58,877 bases of DNA from Mycolicibacter nonchromogenicus (GTDB lineage Bacteria; Actinomycetota; Actinomycetes; Mycobacteriales; Mycobacteriaceae): NCBI RefSeq assembly GCF_002101775.1, contig NZ_LQPI01000073.1, forward strand, positions 1-58,877, read 5' to 3'. Below, in pieces: positions 7,214-16,568 of the stretch (its first letter is position 1; each line of letters opens with the position of its first letter). Position numbers and translations under genes: made by a program. Under the pieces are notes generated by a model. The model saw only the letters and a program-made list of their open reading frames with translations. It searched no databases and was not told the origin of the DNA.

Positions 7214-8856
7214 GAGAGTTCTCCGGACTCGATGAGCGCCGTCAGCCGGGCCTTGTCGATCTTGTTGGTGGTGGTGTACGGCAGACGTTCTGGGGAGGAG
7301 AGGATCACCCACTTCTTCGGCACCATGTATGCCGCGATCTGCCGGCGTAGCACGGACACGAGATCATCGGCTGAGGCCGTGTGGCCCTCGTTGAGCACCA
7401 CCGCGGCACCGACGATCGCGCCCTTGTCGGCGTCGGGAACCCCGACGACGTAGGCGATGCGCACTGCGTCGATCCGTCCGAGGGCGGCCTCGACCGCCAT
7501 GGGTGCCACATTCGTGCCGGCCGTCTTGATCATCTCGTCGATGCGGCCGGCGAAGTACAGATGGCCGTCGTCGTCGCGGTAACCGGCGTCCCTGGTGTGC
7601 AACCAGCCGTCGCGGTCGACCACCTCGAGCCGGTGTTTGCCCACCATCCCGCGCATCATCGCCGTTCCCCGGACACAGATCTCACCGGTGACGCCGTTGG
7701 GCACCTCGCAACCGGATTCGTCGATGATCTTGTGTTCGTAACCGGGCGCCGCGACACCCAACGAGCCACGCTTGGACTCGGGCACCTGCTCGTGCGGCGG
7801 CCACCACGTGTGGGAGCTGCACGTCTCGGTCATCCCGAGCTGCGCCACCCGCAGCGAGGGATCCGGGGTGCGGCGCCCCGGCGGGAGCAGCACCTGCTGG
7901 TATCCGTCGCGCAGGCTCGACAGGTCGGTGGATGCGAAATCCGGGTGATTGACCAGCGCCGGGCCGATATGGGGAAATCCGGTGGTGTAGGTGGCTTTCT
8001 CCGCGGCGAGAAGGCGCAACACCACACCTGCGTCGAACTTGTGCTCCGTCAGGATCGTCGCGCCGACCTGAAGGGGCCCCAAGAAGCCGAAGACCAGCCC
8101 GGCGACCCAGAAGAACACCATCGGCACGTAGATCCGGTCCTCGGGGTTCCACTGGTGGGCCGTGGCGATGAACCGGGAGTGGGCGATCGTGGTTCCGTGG
8201 GTGTGGATGATGCCCTTCGGATTCGACGTGCTGCCCGAGGTGTAGATGACGAGCAGATCGTCGGCCGGACGCACCGTGGTCTCGCACGCCCGCAGGAGGC
8301 TCCGGGGGACCGGATCGGGCCAGGTGCTGGGCCAGGTACGACTGGTGGCACCGAGCGGAAGGATGTTGCGCAGGTGGGGGAGTCGCTGACAGCGCAGTTG
8401 TCCGCCGACGTTCTCCAGTTCGCCGGCGGCGGCTTCGATCCGTTGGAGGACGTCGCGTCCGAGAAGCGTCTCGACCGCCAGCAGCGTATGGATGTCGGCG
8501 TCGCGCAGCACCCACTGCAGTTCGGCGGGCTGGAAGAAGGTGTTGATGGGTACCGCCACCGCACCGGTGCGGGTGACCGCCAGGAAAGCCGTCACGAACT
8601 CGGCGCCGTTCGGCGCCAGGATGCCGACACGGACGCCCTTGGTGACGCCCGCCGCGATCAGCCGGGCCGCCAGGTCGGCCGAGCGCTGCTCGGCATCGGC
8701 ATAGCTGATCCGCTCCACACCGCTGTCGGTGGCGCTCACCACCAGGTCGTTGGCTCCATGCGCGTCGGTAACCGCCTCCAACATGGCCGGCAGAACCGCG
8801 TCGTAGGGCAGCGGGTCGTAGTGGAACACCGGCGTGGTCTGCGCCATGGACGTCAT
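7210..8856 (-). CDS. AMP-dependent acyl-CoA synthetase
   Basis: This 548-residue ANL-superfamily enzyme has the P-loop IYTSGSTSNPKGIIHTHG near residue 210, the LHTRDAGYRDDDGH hinge region near residue 420 and the terminal catalytic Lys in TTTNKIDK near residue 530. It would activate a carboxylic acid to its CoA thioester at the expense of ATP, an entry step of the pathway. It overlaps both neighbours by 4 bp (crotonase upstream, SnoaL-like downstream), so the four genes from 9620 to 5426 form one coupled unit. The substrate cannot be inferred. Confidence 0.92.
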   Translation of the reverse strand: MTSMAQTTPVFHYDPLPYDAVLPAMLEAVTDAHGANDLVVSATDSGVERISYADAEQRSADLAARLIAAGVTKGVRVGILAPNGAEFVTAFLAVTRTGAVAVPINTFFQPAELQWVLRDADIHTLLAVETLLGRDVLQRIEAAAGELENVGGQLRCQRLPHLRNILPLGATSRTWPSTWPDPVPRSLLRACETTVRPADDLLVIYTSGSTSNPKGIIHTHGTTIAHSRFIATAHQWNPEDRIYVPMVFFWVAGLVFGFLGPLQVGATILTEHKFDAGVVLRLLAAEKATYTTGFPHIGPALVNHPDFASTDLSSLRDGYQQVLLPPGRRTPDPSLRVAQLGMTETCSSHTWWPPHEQVPESKRGSLGVAAPGYEHKIIDESGCEVPNGVTGEICVRGTAMMRGMVGKHRLEVVDRDGWLHTRDAGYRDDDGHLYFAGRIDEMIKTAGTNVAPMAVEAALGRIDAVRIAYVVGVPDADKGAIVGAAVVLNEGHTASADDLVSVLRRQIAAYMVPKKWVILSSPERLPYTTTNKIDKARLTALIESGELS

Positions 8857-9620
8857 TCGACCACCCAGCGCGGCTCTCGCTTCTCAGCGAACGCAACCAT
8901 CCCCTCGCGATAGTCGGGGTGCGTCATCTGATGCTGCAGGACGTAGCGATATGCCACATCATGGGCGGCGTGCAGCCCGACATCCAGGCTGGTCCACATC
9001 GCCTTGATCGAGGCCTGCACGGTCGCCGGCGACAACTTCGTGATCGCCGAAGCGATCTCGCGGGCACGGTCCTGCAGTCGCTCGGCGGGCACCACTTCGT
9101 TGACGAGCCCGATCTCGTGAGCGCGCGAAGCGGTGATGCGACCGTCCTTCGTCATCAGCCCGAGTTGCATCACCATCGACAGGGGCATGCGTCGCAACAG
9201 CACAGCAGGCTCCAGCGCGAAGACGTTACCGACCTGCAGATGGGTGTCGATGAGTTCGGCGTGTTCGGCAGCGATGATCAGATCGGAGTCGGCCACCTGG
9301 TGCAGCGCCCCACCGACTGCCATCCCGTTGAGCGCACAGATGACCGGCTTCCACACGCCGTGGTACAGCCGGGAGCCGGGCACCTTGTTCCGGATGCCGT
9401 TGGCTGCGGTGGCCTTGATGTCCTGCCCCACGGAGAACGCCCGGTCGCCGGCGCCCGTGATGATCGCCACCCGGATGTCGGGGTCGTCGCGCACCCGGCC
9501 CCACGCCCAGCCCAGTTCTGTGCGGGCCAAGTCGTCTGTGGCGTTGAGGCGCTCGGGCCGGTTGATCGTGATGGTGGCGATGTGATCGCTGACGTCGAAC
9601 AGAATCCTCTTCAGGTCCAT
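8853..9620 (-). CDS. Enoyl-CoA hydratase/isomerase (crotonase family)
   Basis: This 255-residue crotonase has the oxyanion-hole segments AFSVGQDIKA near residue 65 and NGMAVGGALH near residue 100. The start at 9620 is preferred because GGAAGA and GGAGG lie upstream and the fold begins there; an upstream Met would add nine unrelated residues. It would hydrate or isomerise an enoyl-CoA. It is the first gene of a four-gene operon, and operator copy d lies 34-64 bp upstream. Confidence 0.9.
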   Translation of the reverse strand: MDLKRILFDVSDHIATITINRPERLNATDDLARTELGWAWGRVRDDPDIRVAIITGAGDRAFSVGQDIKATAANGIRNKVPGSRLYHGVWKPVICALNGMAVGGALHQVADSDLIIAAEHAELIDTHLQVGNVFALEPAVLLRRMPLSMVMQLGLMTKDGRITASRAHEIGLVNEVVPAERLQDRAREIASAITKLSPATVQASIKAMWTSLDVGLHAAHDVAYRYVLQHQMTHPDYREGMVAFAEKREPRWVVE

Positions 9621-9653
9621 CGAATCTTCCGACCTCCAGACGCACACCGAGAT

Positions 9654-9684
9654 GAACAGACTAGCAGAATTTGTCTCATTGTCC
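9654..9684. promoter_or_regulatory. Operator motif copy d
   Basis: The half-sites are GAACA, TAGCA, TGTCT and TGTCC. The site sits in the 76-bp gap between the crotonase (start 9620) and the SDR stop at 9697, so the crotonase operon has its own regulated promoter in addition to any read-through from the MaoC-TetR-SDR operon. Confidence 0.75.
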
Positions 9685-9696
9685 TGTGTTCGACGA

Positions 9697-10446
9697 TCAC
9701 GGCATCCACTGTCCTCCCGAGACCGAGATCAGCTGACCGGTTACGTGCCCGGCAGCCGGGGAGCACAGGAAGGCGACCGTGTTCGCGACGTCCTGAGGGG
9801 CACCGAGCTGACCGATCAGAGTGGAGTTCCGCATGGATTCCAGTTCGGCATCGGTCTTGCGGGACAACAGCCAGGGCGTCGCAGTGGTCCCCACCACCAC
9901 GGTGTTCACCCGAACACCAGACGAGCCCAACTGCACGGCCATCAGTCGGCTGAGTCCCTCGACGCCCGCCTTGGCAGCCGCATAGGCCGGCGGCCCGGTC
10001 CGCACCCCGTGGGCCGACACCGAGCTGATGTTGACGATCGCGCCGGATCCCTCCCGGACCATGTGGCGGGCCACCACCTGCGACATCACGAAGGTGCCCT
10101 TGAGATTGACTTCGACGATCCGGTCCCAGTCGTCGTCGCTCTGGTCGAGAAAGCTCCCGGGCAGCGTCATCCCGGCATTGTTGACCAGTGCGCCGATCGG
10201 TCCGTGGGCTGTGGCCAACTCATCGATCGCCTGTTCCACCGCCGCCCGGTCCGTGATCGACAACAGCAGCGGCAGCAGACTGCCCGCACGCGCCGCCGGC
10301 GAGGCTGCCGCACGTGCGATCGCCTTCTCGTTCACGTCGACGACGGCAGTGCGGTAGCCGGCGTCGATCAGAGCCGTGGCGATCGCCTCTCCGATGCCGC
10401 GTGCTCCACCGGTCACCACCGCCACGGGGCGCGCCTCATCCGACAC
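9697..10446 (-). CDS. SDR-family oxidoreductase (FabG-like)
   Basis: This 249-residue classical SDR has TGGARGIGEA near residue 13, NNAG near residue 84, a catalytic Ser in ISSVSAHG near residue 135 and YAAAK near residue 148. It probably acts as a hydroxyacyl-CoA dehydrogenase or ketoreductase. I use the GTG at 10446 (AGGCGG lies six bases upstream), which overlaps the TetR stop by 11 bp; an upstream Met at 10473 would add nine residues. It ends the MaoC-TetR-SDR operon. Confidence 0.88.
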   Translation of the reverse strand: MSDEARPVAVVTGGARGIGEAIATALIDAGYRTAVVDVNEKAIARAAASPAARAGSLLPLLLSITDRAAVEQAIDELATAHGPIGALVNNAGMTLPGSFLDQSDDDWDRIVEVNLKGTFVMSQVVARHMVREGSGAIVNISSVSAHGVRTGPPAYAAAKAGVEGLSRLMAVQLGSSGVRVNTVVVGTTATPWLLSRKTDAELESMRNSTLIGQLGAPQDVANTVAFLCSPAAGHVTGQLISVSGGQWMP

Positions 10447-11068
10447 GTCGCCGCCTGGTGTCCACGGCCTCACGCTCGATCATGTCGATCGTGGGGCGGA
10501 CCAGGCCTACCGCATCGGCCATTCCCGCCACCAGATCACCCGATCCACCACCCGACACCCAGAGGTCGATCGCAGACCGGTTGGCACCGTTGATCACCGC
10601 GGCCGCCAGTCGTGGCCGCACGTCCCCCGAGGCGTCGCACTCCAACCGTCGAGCGACCTCCGTCGTCATCTGGTCGATCCAGTCGTCGTTGATGCGCAAC
10701 ATCGTGGCGCGCAGGGCCGGAAGCGCGCCGTACAACCTGGCCCGGAGCAGGAAGATGTCGGGGCTCTGCGAGATCGCCACGGCGACAGCTTCAGAGGACT
10801 CGGCCAAGGCCGCCCACAACGAGGTGTCGCGCACCGCGCGGAAGCGACCGGTGGCTTCGGCGAGACGGTCGGCGTAGCCATCGAACAGGATGTCCTCCTT
10901 GGCGGTGAAGTGGTGGAAGAACGTGCGCGGTGAGACTCCGGCGGCCTCAGCGATCTGATCGACGGTGGTCTGCTCGTAGCCGTTGGTGGCGAACAGGTCG
11001 ATGGCAGCCGCGATGAGGGCTTCCCGGTTTCTGCGACCTCGTGCGCGCCGTTGGTCCACGGTCAGCAT
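10436..11068 (-). CDS. TetR-family transcriptional regulator (second)
   Basis: This 210-residue protein has a TetR helix-turn-helix around residues 31-60 (TTVDQIAEAAGVSPRTFFHHF) and a C-terminal domain of the mycobacterial type that ends in a charged Arg-rich tail. It is embedded in an operon, overlapping the MaoC gene by 7 bp and the SDR by 11 bp, so it is expressed with the catabolic genes rather than alone. It could sense an intermediate or be a second regulator of the same operators; the window does not settle which TetR binds them. Confidence 0.9.
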   Translation of the reverse strand: MLTVDQRRARGRRNREALIAAAIDLFATNGYEQTTVDQIAEAAGVSPRTFFHHFTAKEDILFDGYADRLAEATGRFRAVRDTSLWAALAESSEAVAVAISQSPDIFLLRARLYGALPALRATMLRINDDWIDQMTTEVARRLECDASGDVRPRLAAAVINGANRSAIDLWVSGGGSGDLVAGMADAVGLVRPTIDMIEREAVDTRRRRVG

Positions 11069-11904
11069 CCGGCCAACGATGCGGTGCCGGAACTGAGCGC
11101 GACGACGTCGCCCTGCAGAGTCTGGAATCGGACCCGACCAGAGCCGTCACGCCAAATCTCGGTCCGGAGTTCGGAGCCGAGGCCCACCGGCTTCGCGAAA
11201 CGACATCCGATGGACGTCAAGGTGGCGGGATCGTTGTTCCCGACCACATTGATCAATGCCCGTGCCGCGAAGCCGAGTGTGCACAAGCCGTGCAGGAACA
11301 CGTCGTCGAACCCGTATCGACGGGCGGCTTCGGGATCGATGTGCAGCGGGTTGCGATCACCGCTGAGCCGGTAGATCGCCGCCTGCTCCGGGCGGACCTC
11401 GTCGGTGTACACGCCGTCCGGAGCGGTCTGCGGCGCCGGCTCGGCGGCCGGTGGGCGAGGACCGCCGAAACCGCCCGCCCCCAGAGCCATCGTCTGGGAG
11501 ATCGCCCGGAAGACGGTGCCGTCGGCGTCGGCGCCGGTCGAGGTCACCTCGATGACCGCATGTTTGGTCGTGTCCCACAACGCTGTCACCTCGGCAGCGA
11601 CGTTGACGTCGCCGCTCGCGGAGATCGGACGCTCAAGGTGGAGGGACTGGGCCGAGTGCACGATGGGGACAGCTCCGAGGTCCAGTGCCGCGCGCAGGTC
11701 CTTGACCGCCCACCAGTTGGCGATCAGCGCATAAGTCGGCAACACCGCGGGGCCGACATGCTCGTCGACGAGGTGCCGCTCCGCCGGCGGACGGGCTCCG
11801 ACGCCGAGGGCATAGAGGATGACATCGGTCGGTGTCCAGCGGTGCGAAGTCGCGGGCAGTCGGGTGCCTACGAGTGCATCGGACAGGGCTACAGGTCCGG
11901 CCAT
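11062..11904 (-). CDS. MaoC-like enoyl-CoA hydratase (double hot-dog, HSD17B4 type)
   Basis: This 280-residue protein has a degenerate N-terminal hot-dog and a C-terminal hot-dog with the hydratase-2 motif, YRLSGDRNPLHIDPEAARR near residues 185-203, followed by HGLCTLGFAARAL. The Asp and His of that motif are the expected catalytic pair for (R)-specific hydration of 2-enoyl-CoA. The Met at 11904 is chosen because GAAGG precedes it; the open frame extends 23 codons further into the operator. It is the first gene of the leftward operon and diverges from the LLM gene across operator e. Confidence 0.9.
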   Translation of the reverse strand: MAGPVALSDALVGTRLPATSHRWTPTDVILYALGVGARPPAERHLVDEHVGPAVLPTYALIANWWAVKDLRAALDLGAVPIVHSAQSLHLERPISASGDVNVAAEVTALWDTTKHAVIEVTSTGADADGTVFRAISQTMALGAGGFGGPRPPAAEPAPQTAPDGVYTDEVRPEQAAIYRLSGDRNPLHIDPEAARRYGFDDVFLHGLCTLGFAARALINVVGNNDPATLTSIGCRFAKPVGLGSELRTEIWRDGSGRVRFQTLQGDVVALSSGTASLAGC

Positions 11905-11920
11905 GCGACCTTCCATCGTT

Positions 11921-11951
11921 GAACGAATTGACGCTATGTGTTCAATCGTGC
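11921..11951. promoter_or_regulatory. Operator motif copy e (divergent promoter)
   Basis: The half-sites are GAACG, TGACG, TGTTC and CGTGC. The site lies in the 93-bp gap between the divergent MaoC (start 11904) and LLM monooxygenase (start 11998) genes and could control both operons. Confidence 0.75.
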
Positions 11952-11997
11952 AGTATTGTCGCAGCAACTGCAACTATTTATCGGTGGAGGTACCGGC

Positions 11998-13071
11998 GTG
12001 CGGTTCGGCGTGTTCATCCTTGGTGACAAACCCAATCACCTCAGCCACGCTGAGGTTCTCGCGAACGTGCTCGAGGAGGTGCGCTGGGCCGAGGAGTTCG
12101 GCTACGACGAGGTCTGGCTGGCCGAGCACCACTTCTCGCCGTACGGCACGCTTGCCGATCTGCCGCTGGTGGCGGCTGCCATCGCAGCGCAGACCGACAG
12201 AATACGGATCGGCACAGCCTGTATGGTGGCGCCGTTTCACGACCCGATCCAACTTGCGGAACGCATCGCCTTGGTGGACAACCTCAGCGGTGGCCGGTTC
12301 GATGCCGGCTTCGGTCGGGGCTATCAGGCCCACGAGTTCAAGGGTTTCGGCATCCCGATGGACGAGGCCACCGCGCGGTATCAGGAGTGCGTGGAGATCG
12401 TGAACCTGCTGCTCTCCGAGGAGCACGTCACCTACCACGGAAAATTCTGGCAGATTGACGACGTGACGATCCATCCCCGTCCGGTGCAGCAGAAGGTGCC
12501 GGTGTGGGGCACCGTGATGAAGACACCGTCGAGCTTTGAGTGGTTGGCCGACAAGGGTTTCGGTGCCATCATCGGAAATCCGTACCAGGTCGACCCGGAT
12601 CTGCAGGGCGCTCTCGACATCTACCTGGAGACACAGGCCAAGAAGGGACTAGCTGCGGCCACCGGAAATGTGTGGGCGCTTCTCAACGCGTTCTGTCACG
12701 AAGACGACGGGTTCGCGCGCGCGTATCCGCGTGAGAGCGTTGAACTCTCAATCGTGACACACCGCAAGTACTCCAGCCCCTTCGAGCGCGGCGGAGACAT
12801 CCCGGCTGATTACAAGGCATATGCCGACTGGTTCGACAAGCACGACAAACAGAGTTACGAGCAGGTGTTGAACTCGCACCTCACCCTCATGGGCGATCCC
12901 GATCGCATCATCAAGAAGATGGGCACTGTCATCGACATGGGCTGGCGCAACATCATGCTGCGGATGTCACGGGGCGGTGCAATGGACCGTGCCAAGGTTC
13001 GCGACTCCATGAAGCTGTTCGCCGAAGAGGTGATTCCTGCGGCAACCGAACTCGCGGCAGCGTCGGCTTGA
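11998..13071 (+). CDS. LLM-class flavin-dependent monooxygenase
   Basis: This 357-residue luciferase-like TIM-barrel protein begins with RFGVFILGD and has AEEFGYDEVWLAEHHF near residues 36-51 and a flavin-contact SGGRFDAGFGRGYQ near residue 100. Such enzymes use reduced flavin and oxygen for hydroxylation or Baeyer-Villiger-type insertion; some act as reductases with F420. The GTG start is supported by GGTGGAGG seven bases upstream. It leads a tightly coupled five-gene operon with a synthetase, thiolase-like protein, DUF35 protein and SnoaL-like protein. Confidence 0.9.
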   Translation: MRFGVFILGDKPNHLSHAEVLANVLEEVRWAEEFGYDEVWLAEHHFSPYGTLADLPLVAAAIAAQTDRIRIGTACMVAPFHDPIQLAERIALVDNLSGGRFDAGFGRGYQAHEFKGFGIPMDEATARYQECVEIVNLLLSEEHVTYHGKFWQIDDVTIHPRPVQQKVPVWGTVMKTPSSFEWLADKGFGAIIGNPYQVDPDLQGALDIYLETQAKKGLAAATGNVWALLNAFCHEDDGFARAYPRESVELSIVTHRKYSSPFERGGDIPADYKAYADWFDKHDKQSYEQVLNSHLTLMGDPDRIIKKMGTVIDMGWRNIMLRMSRGGAMDRAKVRDSMKLFAEEVIPAATELAAASA

Positions 13072-14561
13072 GCCAGCAACTCGCCAGCCGCATCCGGACG
13101 GTGCTGGCGCTCGATCCGTCGGCGGAGGCCATCGAGTACCGGGGCGGTTGGACCACCTGGGGGGCCATCGCCGACCTCGCGTATGAGGTCGAGAGCCGTT
13201 TGCGGGCTGCGGGATTGGGTTCCGGAGCGCCGACCGGTCTGATCCTTCGCAACGACCCGGCCCTGATAGCGGCGTTATTGGGGGTCCTTCTCATCGACGG
13301 GTGCGTGGTCACCATCAACGCCGGCAGTGGAGACAGCCGCCTGGCATCCGACATCGAGAGCCTTCGCCTGCCCTGCGTGATCGGCCTTGACCTGGACTGG
13401 CAGCGATCCTCGGTCCCGGCGGCGGCGACGGGTGCACTCGGTCTCAAGGTCAGCGGTACCTCGTTCGAGGTGGAGAACGTCGCCGGCCTCGAGCATCCCG
13501 GAGCCGGCCCGTTCCATCCGCAGCAGCCCGGTACCGCCGTCGAGATGCTGACCAGTGGAACCACCGGCCCTCCAAAGCGGATACCGCTGTCCTACAACGC
13601 ATTCAGTCACACTCTTGATGCTGCCAGCGCACACTACGGATCGAGTGCAGCCGAAGGGCCGCGCCTTCGCTCCGGGGTGGCCATCGTCAGTTCTCCACTG
13701 GTGCACATGTCGGGACTGTTCCGCACACTGCTGAACATCTGCGAGGGGCGCAGGATCGCCCTGCTCGAACGGTTCCGGGTGGCGGATTTCGTCGACCTCG
13801 TCGCGCGTCACCGGCCGAGAGCGGTCAGCCTGGTGCCGTCGGCCTTGGCGATGGTGCTCGACGCGGGAGCGCCGCCTGAGGTCTTCTCCAGTGTCGAGGT
13901 GGTCACCTCCGGCACGGCGCCGCTGCCGGTCGAAGTCCAAGAGGCCTTCGAAAAGAGGTACGACGTCGCGGTGCTGCCCTCCTACGGCGCAACGGAGTTC
14001 GCCGGCGGCGTCGCGGGCTGGAACCTGGCACTGCACCGGGAATGGGCCGAGGTCAAGCGGGGCAGTGTCGGACGTCCCCAGCGCGGACGCGAAGTCCGGA
14101 TCGTCGCGCAGGACGACGGCCGCGAACTGCCCCCCGGGGTGCAGGGCCTGATCGAGGTGCGCACGCGCGGCGGGGAATGGGTCCGGACCACCGATCTTGG
14201 CCGCCTCGACGAGGACGGCTTCCTGTTCGTCGACGGCCGTACCGACGATGTGATCATCCGCGGAGGATTCAAGATCGCACCCTCGGACGTGGTGGCGGCG
14301 CTGCGCAGTCATCCCGCCGTCCGCGACGCGGGAGTCGTCGGGGTTCCCGATGCGCGGCTGGGCGCTGTTCCGGTCGGCGCTGTGGAACTCGTCGACGGCG
14401 CCCAGGTCGAGTCCGAAGAACTGCTCGAGTTCCTCGGTCAGCGGCTCACCCGATATCAGATGCCGGTCCGCCTGGCGGTGGTCGACGAGTTGCCCCGTAC
14501 CCCGTCGTTGAAGGTGAGTCAGCCCGCACTTCGTGAACTGCTCGGACAGGAGATCAAGTGA
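13068..14561 (+). CDS. AMP-dependent acyl-CoA synthetase
   Basis: This 497-residue ANL enzyme has the phosphate loop LTSGTTGPPKRIPLS near residue 165, TTDLGRLDEDGFLFVDGRTD near residue 375 and a C-terminal Lys in TPSLKVSQ near residue 485. The TTG start overlaps the LLM stop (TTGA). It would form the CoA ester of a pathway acid, probably a different one from the synthetase at 7210-8856, because the two proteins differ in length and motifs. The protein is at the short end for the family. Confidence 0.9.
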   Translation: MSQQLASRIRTVLALDPSAEAIEYRGGWTTWGAIADLAYEVESRLRAAGLGSGAPTGLILRNDPALIAALLGVLLIDGCVVTINAGSGDSRLASDIESLRLPCVIGLDLDWQRSSVPAAATGALGLKVSGTSFEVENVAGLEHPGAGPFHPQQPGTAVEMLTSGTTGPPKRIPLSYNAFSHTLDAASAHYGSSAAEGPRLRSGVAIVSSPLVHMSGLFRTLLNICEGRRIALLERFRVADFVDLVARHRPRAVSLVPSALAMVLDAGAPPEVFSSVEVVTSGTAPLPVEVQEAFEKRYDVAVLPSYGATEFAGGVAGWNLALHREWAEVKRGSVGRPQRGREVRIVAQDDGRELPPGVQGLIEVRTRGGEWVRTTDLGRLDEDGFLFVDGRTDDVIIRGGFKIAPSDVVAALRSHPAVRDAGVVGVPDARLGAVPVGAVELVDGAQVESEELLEFLGQRLTRYQMPVRLAVVDELPRTPSLKVSQPALRELLGQEIK

Positions 14562-15727
14562 ACCAGAGCATCCGTGGCGCCGCCGCTGTGGTCGGTGTCG
14601 CCGATGAGGTGTCACCGTCCGGTGTCATCGACCTGCCGTTGCGAGAGCTCGAGGCTCGCGTCATCACGGCCGCCCTCGCGGACGCGGGACTCTCGCTCGC
14701 GGACGTGGACGGTCTCTGCACGTGCACCGGCGGCACTCTCATGCACTCCGTTGAGCTGGCCGAGTATCTCGGCATCACACCGAGATTCACCGATGCCACC
14801 CAGACCGGGGGGGCCAGCTACGGGCTGTACGTGGAACATGCTGCCGCAGCGATCGCCGCCGGCCAGGCCGAAACCGTGGTGATCGTCTACGCATCGACCC
14901 CCCGAGCAGCGCGGAAGCGTGGCGAGAAGGGACTCGGCGTCTTCGCCACCCCGGACCGGCTGGAGTGGGAGACGCCGTTCGGGGTGATGTCGCCGATCAC
15001 CGCATACGCCCTCGCCACGAACCGGCATATGGCAACCTACGGCACCACCGCAGAGCAGCTCGCCCAGATAGCGGTCGACACCCGGACCTGGGCGACCCGC
15101 AACCCGCGCGCACATCTGCGCGAACCGATCACCGTCGAGGACGTCCTGCAATCCGGTCACCTCGCCGAGCCGATCCACAAGCTGGAATGCTGCCTGGTCA
15201 CCGACGGTGCCGCCGCGATCGTGCTCACCAGTGCCGAACGTGCTCGAGATCTCGAGCGACCTGTCTACGTGCTGGGGGCAGCGTCGGCCGCATCGCACGC
15301 CATGATCACCCAGATGCCCGACCTCACCGTCACGCCGGGCGCGCTGTCCGGGCCCGCGGCGTTCGCCACCGCGGGGCTGACCCCCGACGACATCGACGTC
15401 GTGCAGTTGTACGACTCGTTCACCATCACCGTCCTGCTGGCGCTGGAGGACCTCGGCTTCTGCAAGAAGGGGGAAGGCGGGCCGTTCGTGGCGGACGGGG
15501 TGCTCGCGCCGGGGGGTGCACTCCCCGGTCAGACGACGGGCGGGGGCCTGGCGTACACGCATCCGGGTGCCTTCGGCGCTTTCCTGTTGGTGGAGGCCGC
15601 CCGTCAGCTGCGCGATGCGGGTGGCGAGCGACAGGTCCCCGGTGCACAGACCGCCCTGGCCCACGGTACCGGCGGTGTGCTGTCCGCGACGTCGACGGTC
15701 ATCCTCGGAACGGAGGCGACACTGTGA
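14558..15727 (+). CDS. Thiolase-fold protein (lipid-transfer-protein/aldolase type)
   Basis: This 389-residue thiolase-superfamily protein starts with a GTG that overlaps the synthetase stop by 4 bp. The region that normally carries the nucleophilic Cys reads TGGASYG and has no Cys, and the terminal HPIGATG motif of thiolases is THPGAFG here. YDSFT lies near residue 287. These features fit the Ltp2-type retro-aldolases that work with a DUF35 partner rather than a true CoA-dependent thiolase. The next gene is such a DUF35 protein, coupled by a 4-bp overlap. Confidence 0.85.
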   Translation: MNQSIRGAAAVVGVADEVSPSGVIDLPLRELEARVITAALADAGLSLADVDGLCTCTGGTLMHSVELAEYLGITPRFTDATQTGGASYGLYVEHAAAAIAAGQAETVVIVYASTPRAARKRGEKGLGVFATPDRLEWETPFGVMSPITAYALATNRHMATYGTTAEQLAQIAVDTRTWATRNPRAHLREPITVEDVLQSGHLAEPIHKLECCLVTDGAAAIVLTSAERARDLERPVYVLGAASAASHAMITQMPDLTVTPGALSGPAAFATAGLTPDDIDVVQLYDSFTITVLLALEDLGFCKKGEGGPFVADGVLAPGGALPGQTTGGGLAYTHPGAFGAFLLVEAARQLRDAGGERQVPGAQTALAHGTGGVLSATSTVILGTEATL

Positions 15728-16119
15728 GTGCGGAATTCCCGGTACCCGATCCCAGCGCGATCTCGGCGCCATACTGGGCCGCGACGGCACGGCGCGAGTT
15801 GGTCATGCAGCGCTGCGACGACTGCCGCCGACTGGTGTGGTTTCCACGCCACATGTGCCCGCACTGTGCCGGCTTCGCCCTGCGCTGGGAGCAGTTGTCC
15901 GGCCGCGGCGTCATCTACGCGGTCAGCGTGCACCATCGCCCCGCGCATCCGGCGTTCGCCGATCGGGTGCCCTACTCGGTCGTCCTGGTCGACCTGGAGG
16001 AGGGGGCTCGCATCATGTCGAATGTCTTCGGCCCACCGCCATCGGTGGGGGACGAGGTCCGCGTCGCATGGCTGGCACTGCCCGACGGTCGCAATCTCCC
16101 CACCTTCGAACGCCGATGA
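15724..16119 (+). CDS. DUF35 (zinc-ribbon plus OB-fold) partner of the thiolase-fold protein
   Basis: This 131-residue protein starts at the GTG overlapping the thiolase stop (GTGAGTGCG). It has a rubredoxin-like Cys-x2-Cys-x10-Cys-x2-Cys at about residues 32-49 (QRCDDC, then CPHC), followed by an OB-fold (GRGVIYAVSVHH, then PYSVVLVDLEEG). In known systems a DUF35 protein stabilises or completes the active site of an SCP2-type thiolase or aldolase. The gene is hidden within a much longer open frame that begins inside the thiolase gene; that extension is not real. Confidence 0.88.
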   Translation: MSAEFPVPDPSAISAPYWAATARRELVMQRCDDCRRLVWFPRHMCPHCAGFALRWEQLSGRGVIYAVSVHHRPAHPAFADRVPYSVVLVDLEEGARIMSNVFGPPPSVGDEVRVAWLALPDGRNLPTFERR

Positions 16120-16505
16120 GCGCAACACTGCGTCGGGTCCGCGAGGAGATCGTCCTGCGGCACATCGCGGGAGAAAACGACCGCGACCTGGCAGCGGTGA
16201 TGGCGACCTTCACTCATCCCCGCTACGAGATCATCCCGACTGCAACGGTTTACGACGGCGACAATGAGGTCCGGGAGATGATCCTGCGGCAGTGGCAGGA
16301 GTTGCCGCGGATGCACTATTCCGCGGCGGGCGTCTACCACGGACCTGATGGTGTCGTCATCGAGACCAGGACGACGTGCCCCGGCACGGATCTCGACATG
16401 CTCAGCGTCAACGTGTTCGGATTCGAGGGGGAAGACCTGATCGTTGAGCGCTGCTATTTCGACCGAATGCTGTTGGCAGATCAATTGAAACGAGCCGGCC
16501 TGTAG
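16116..16505 (+). CDS. SnoaL-like small protein
   Basis: This 129-residue NTF2-like protein begins MSATLRRVREEIVLRHIAGENDRD and has VMATFTHPRYEIIP near residue 30 and VFGFEGEDLIVERCYFDR near residue 105. Family members include isomerases, hydratases and epoxide-acting cyclases. Its ATG overlaps the DUF35 stop by 4 bp, so it closes the five-gene operon. The function is unknown; co-transcription with an aldolase-like pair suggests a step on the same intermediate. Confidence 0.8.
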   Translation: MSATLRRVREEIVLRHIAGENDRDLAAVMATFTHPRYEIIPTATVYDGDNEVREMILRQWQELPRMHYSAAGVYHGPDGVVIETRTTCPGTDLDMLSVNVFGFEGEDLIVERCYFDRMLLADQLKRAGL

Positions 16506-16535
16506 GACGATTGAACATAATGCGTCATGTTGTAG
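16505..16535. promoter_or_regulatory. Operator motif copy f
   Basis: The half-sites are GGACG, GAACA, CGTCA and TGTAG, starting right at the stop of the SnoaL-like gene and 34 bp before the E1 gene. It marks the start of a second rightward operon (16569-22216). Confidence 0.65.
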
Positions 16536-16568
16536 AATCGCCGCAGCCGGCGCGGGCAAGGAGACTCA

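Noticed and set aside
14965..15723. Upstream extension of the DUF35 frame, and likewise of the SnoaL frame at 15516-16115
   Set aside because: These stretches overlap the thiolase and DUF35 genes in another frame; the GTG at 15724 and ATG at 16116 give the usual 4-bp overlaps and begin at the domain.
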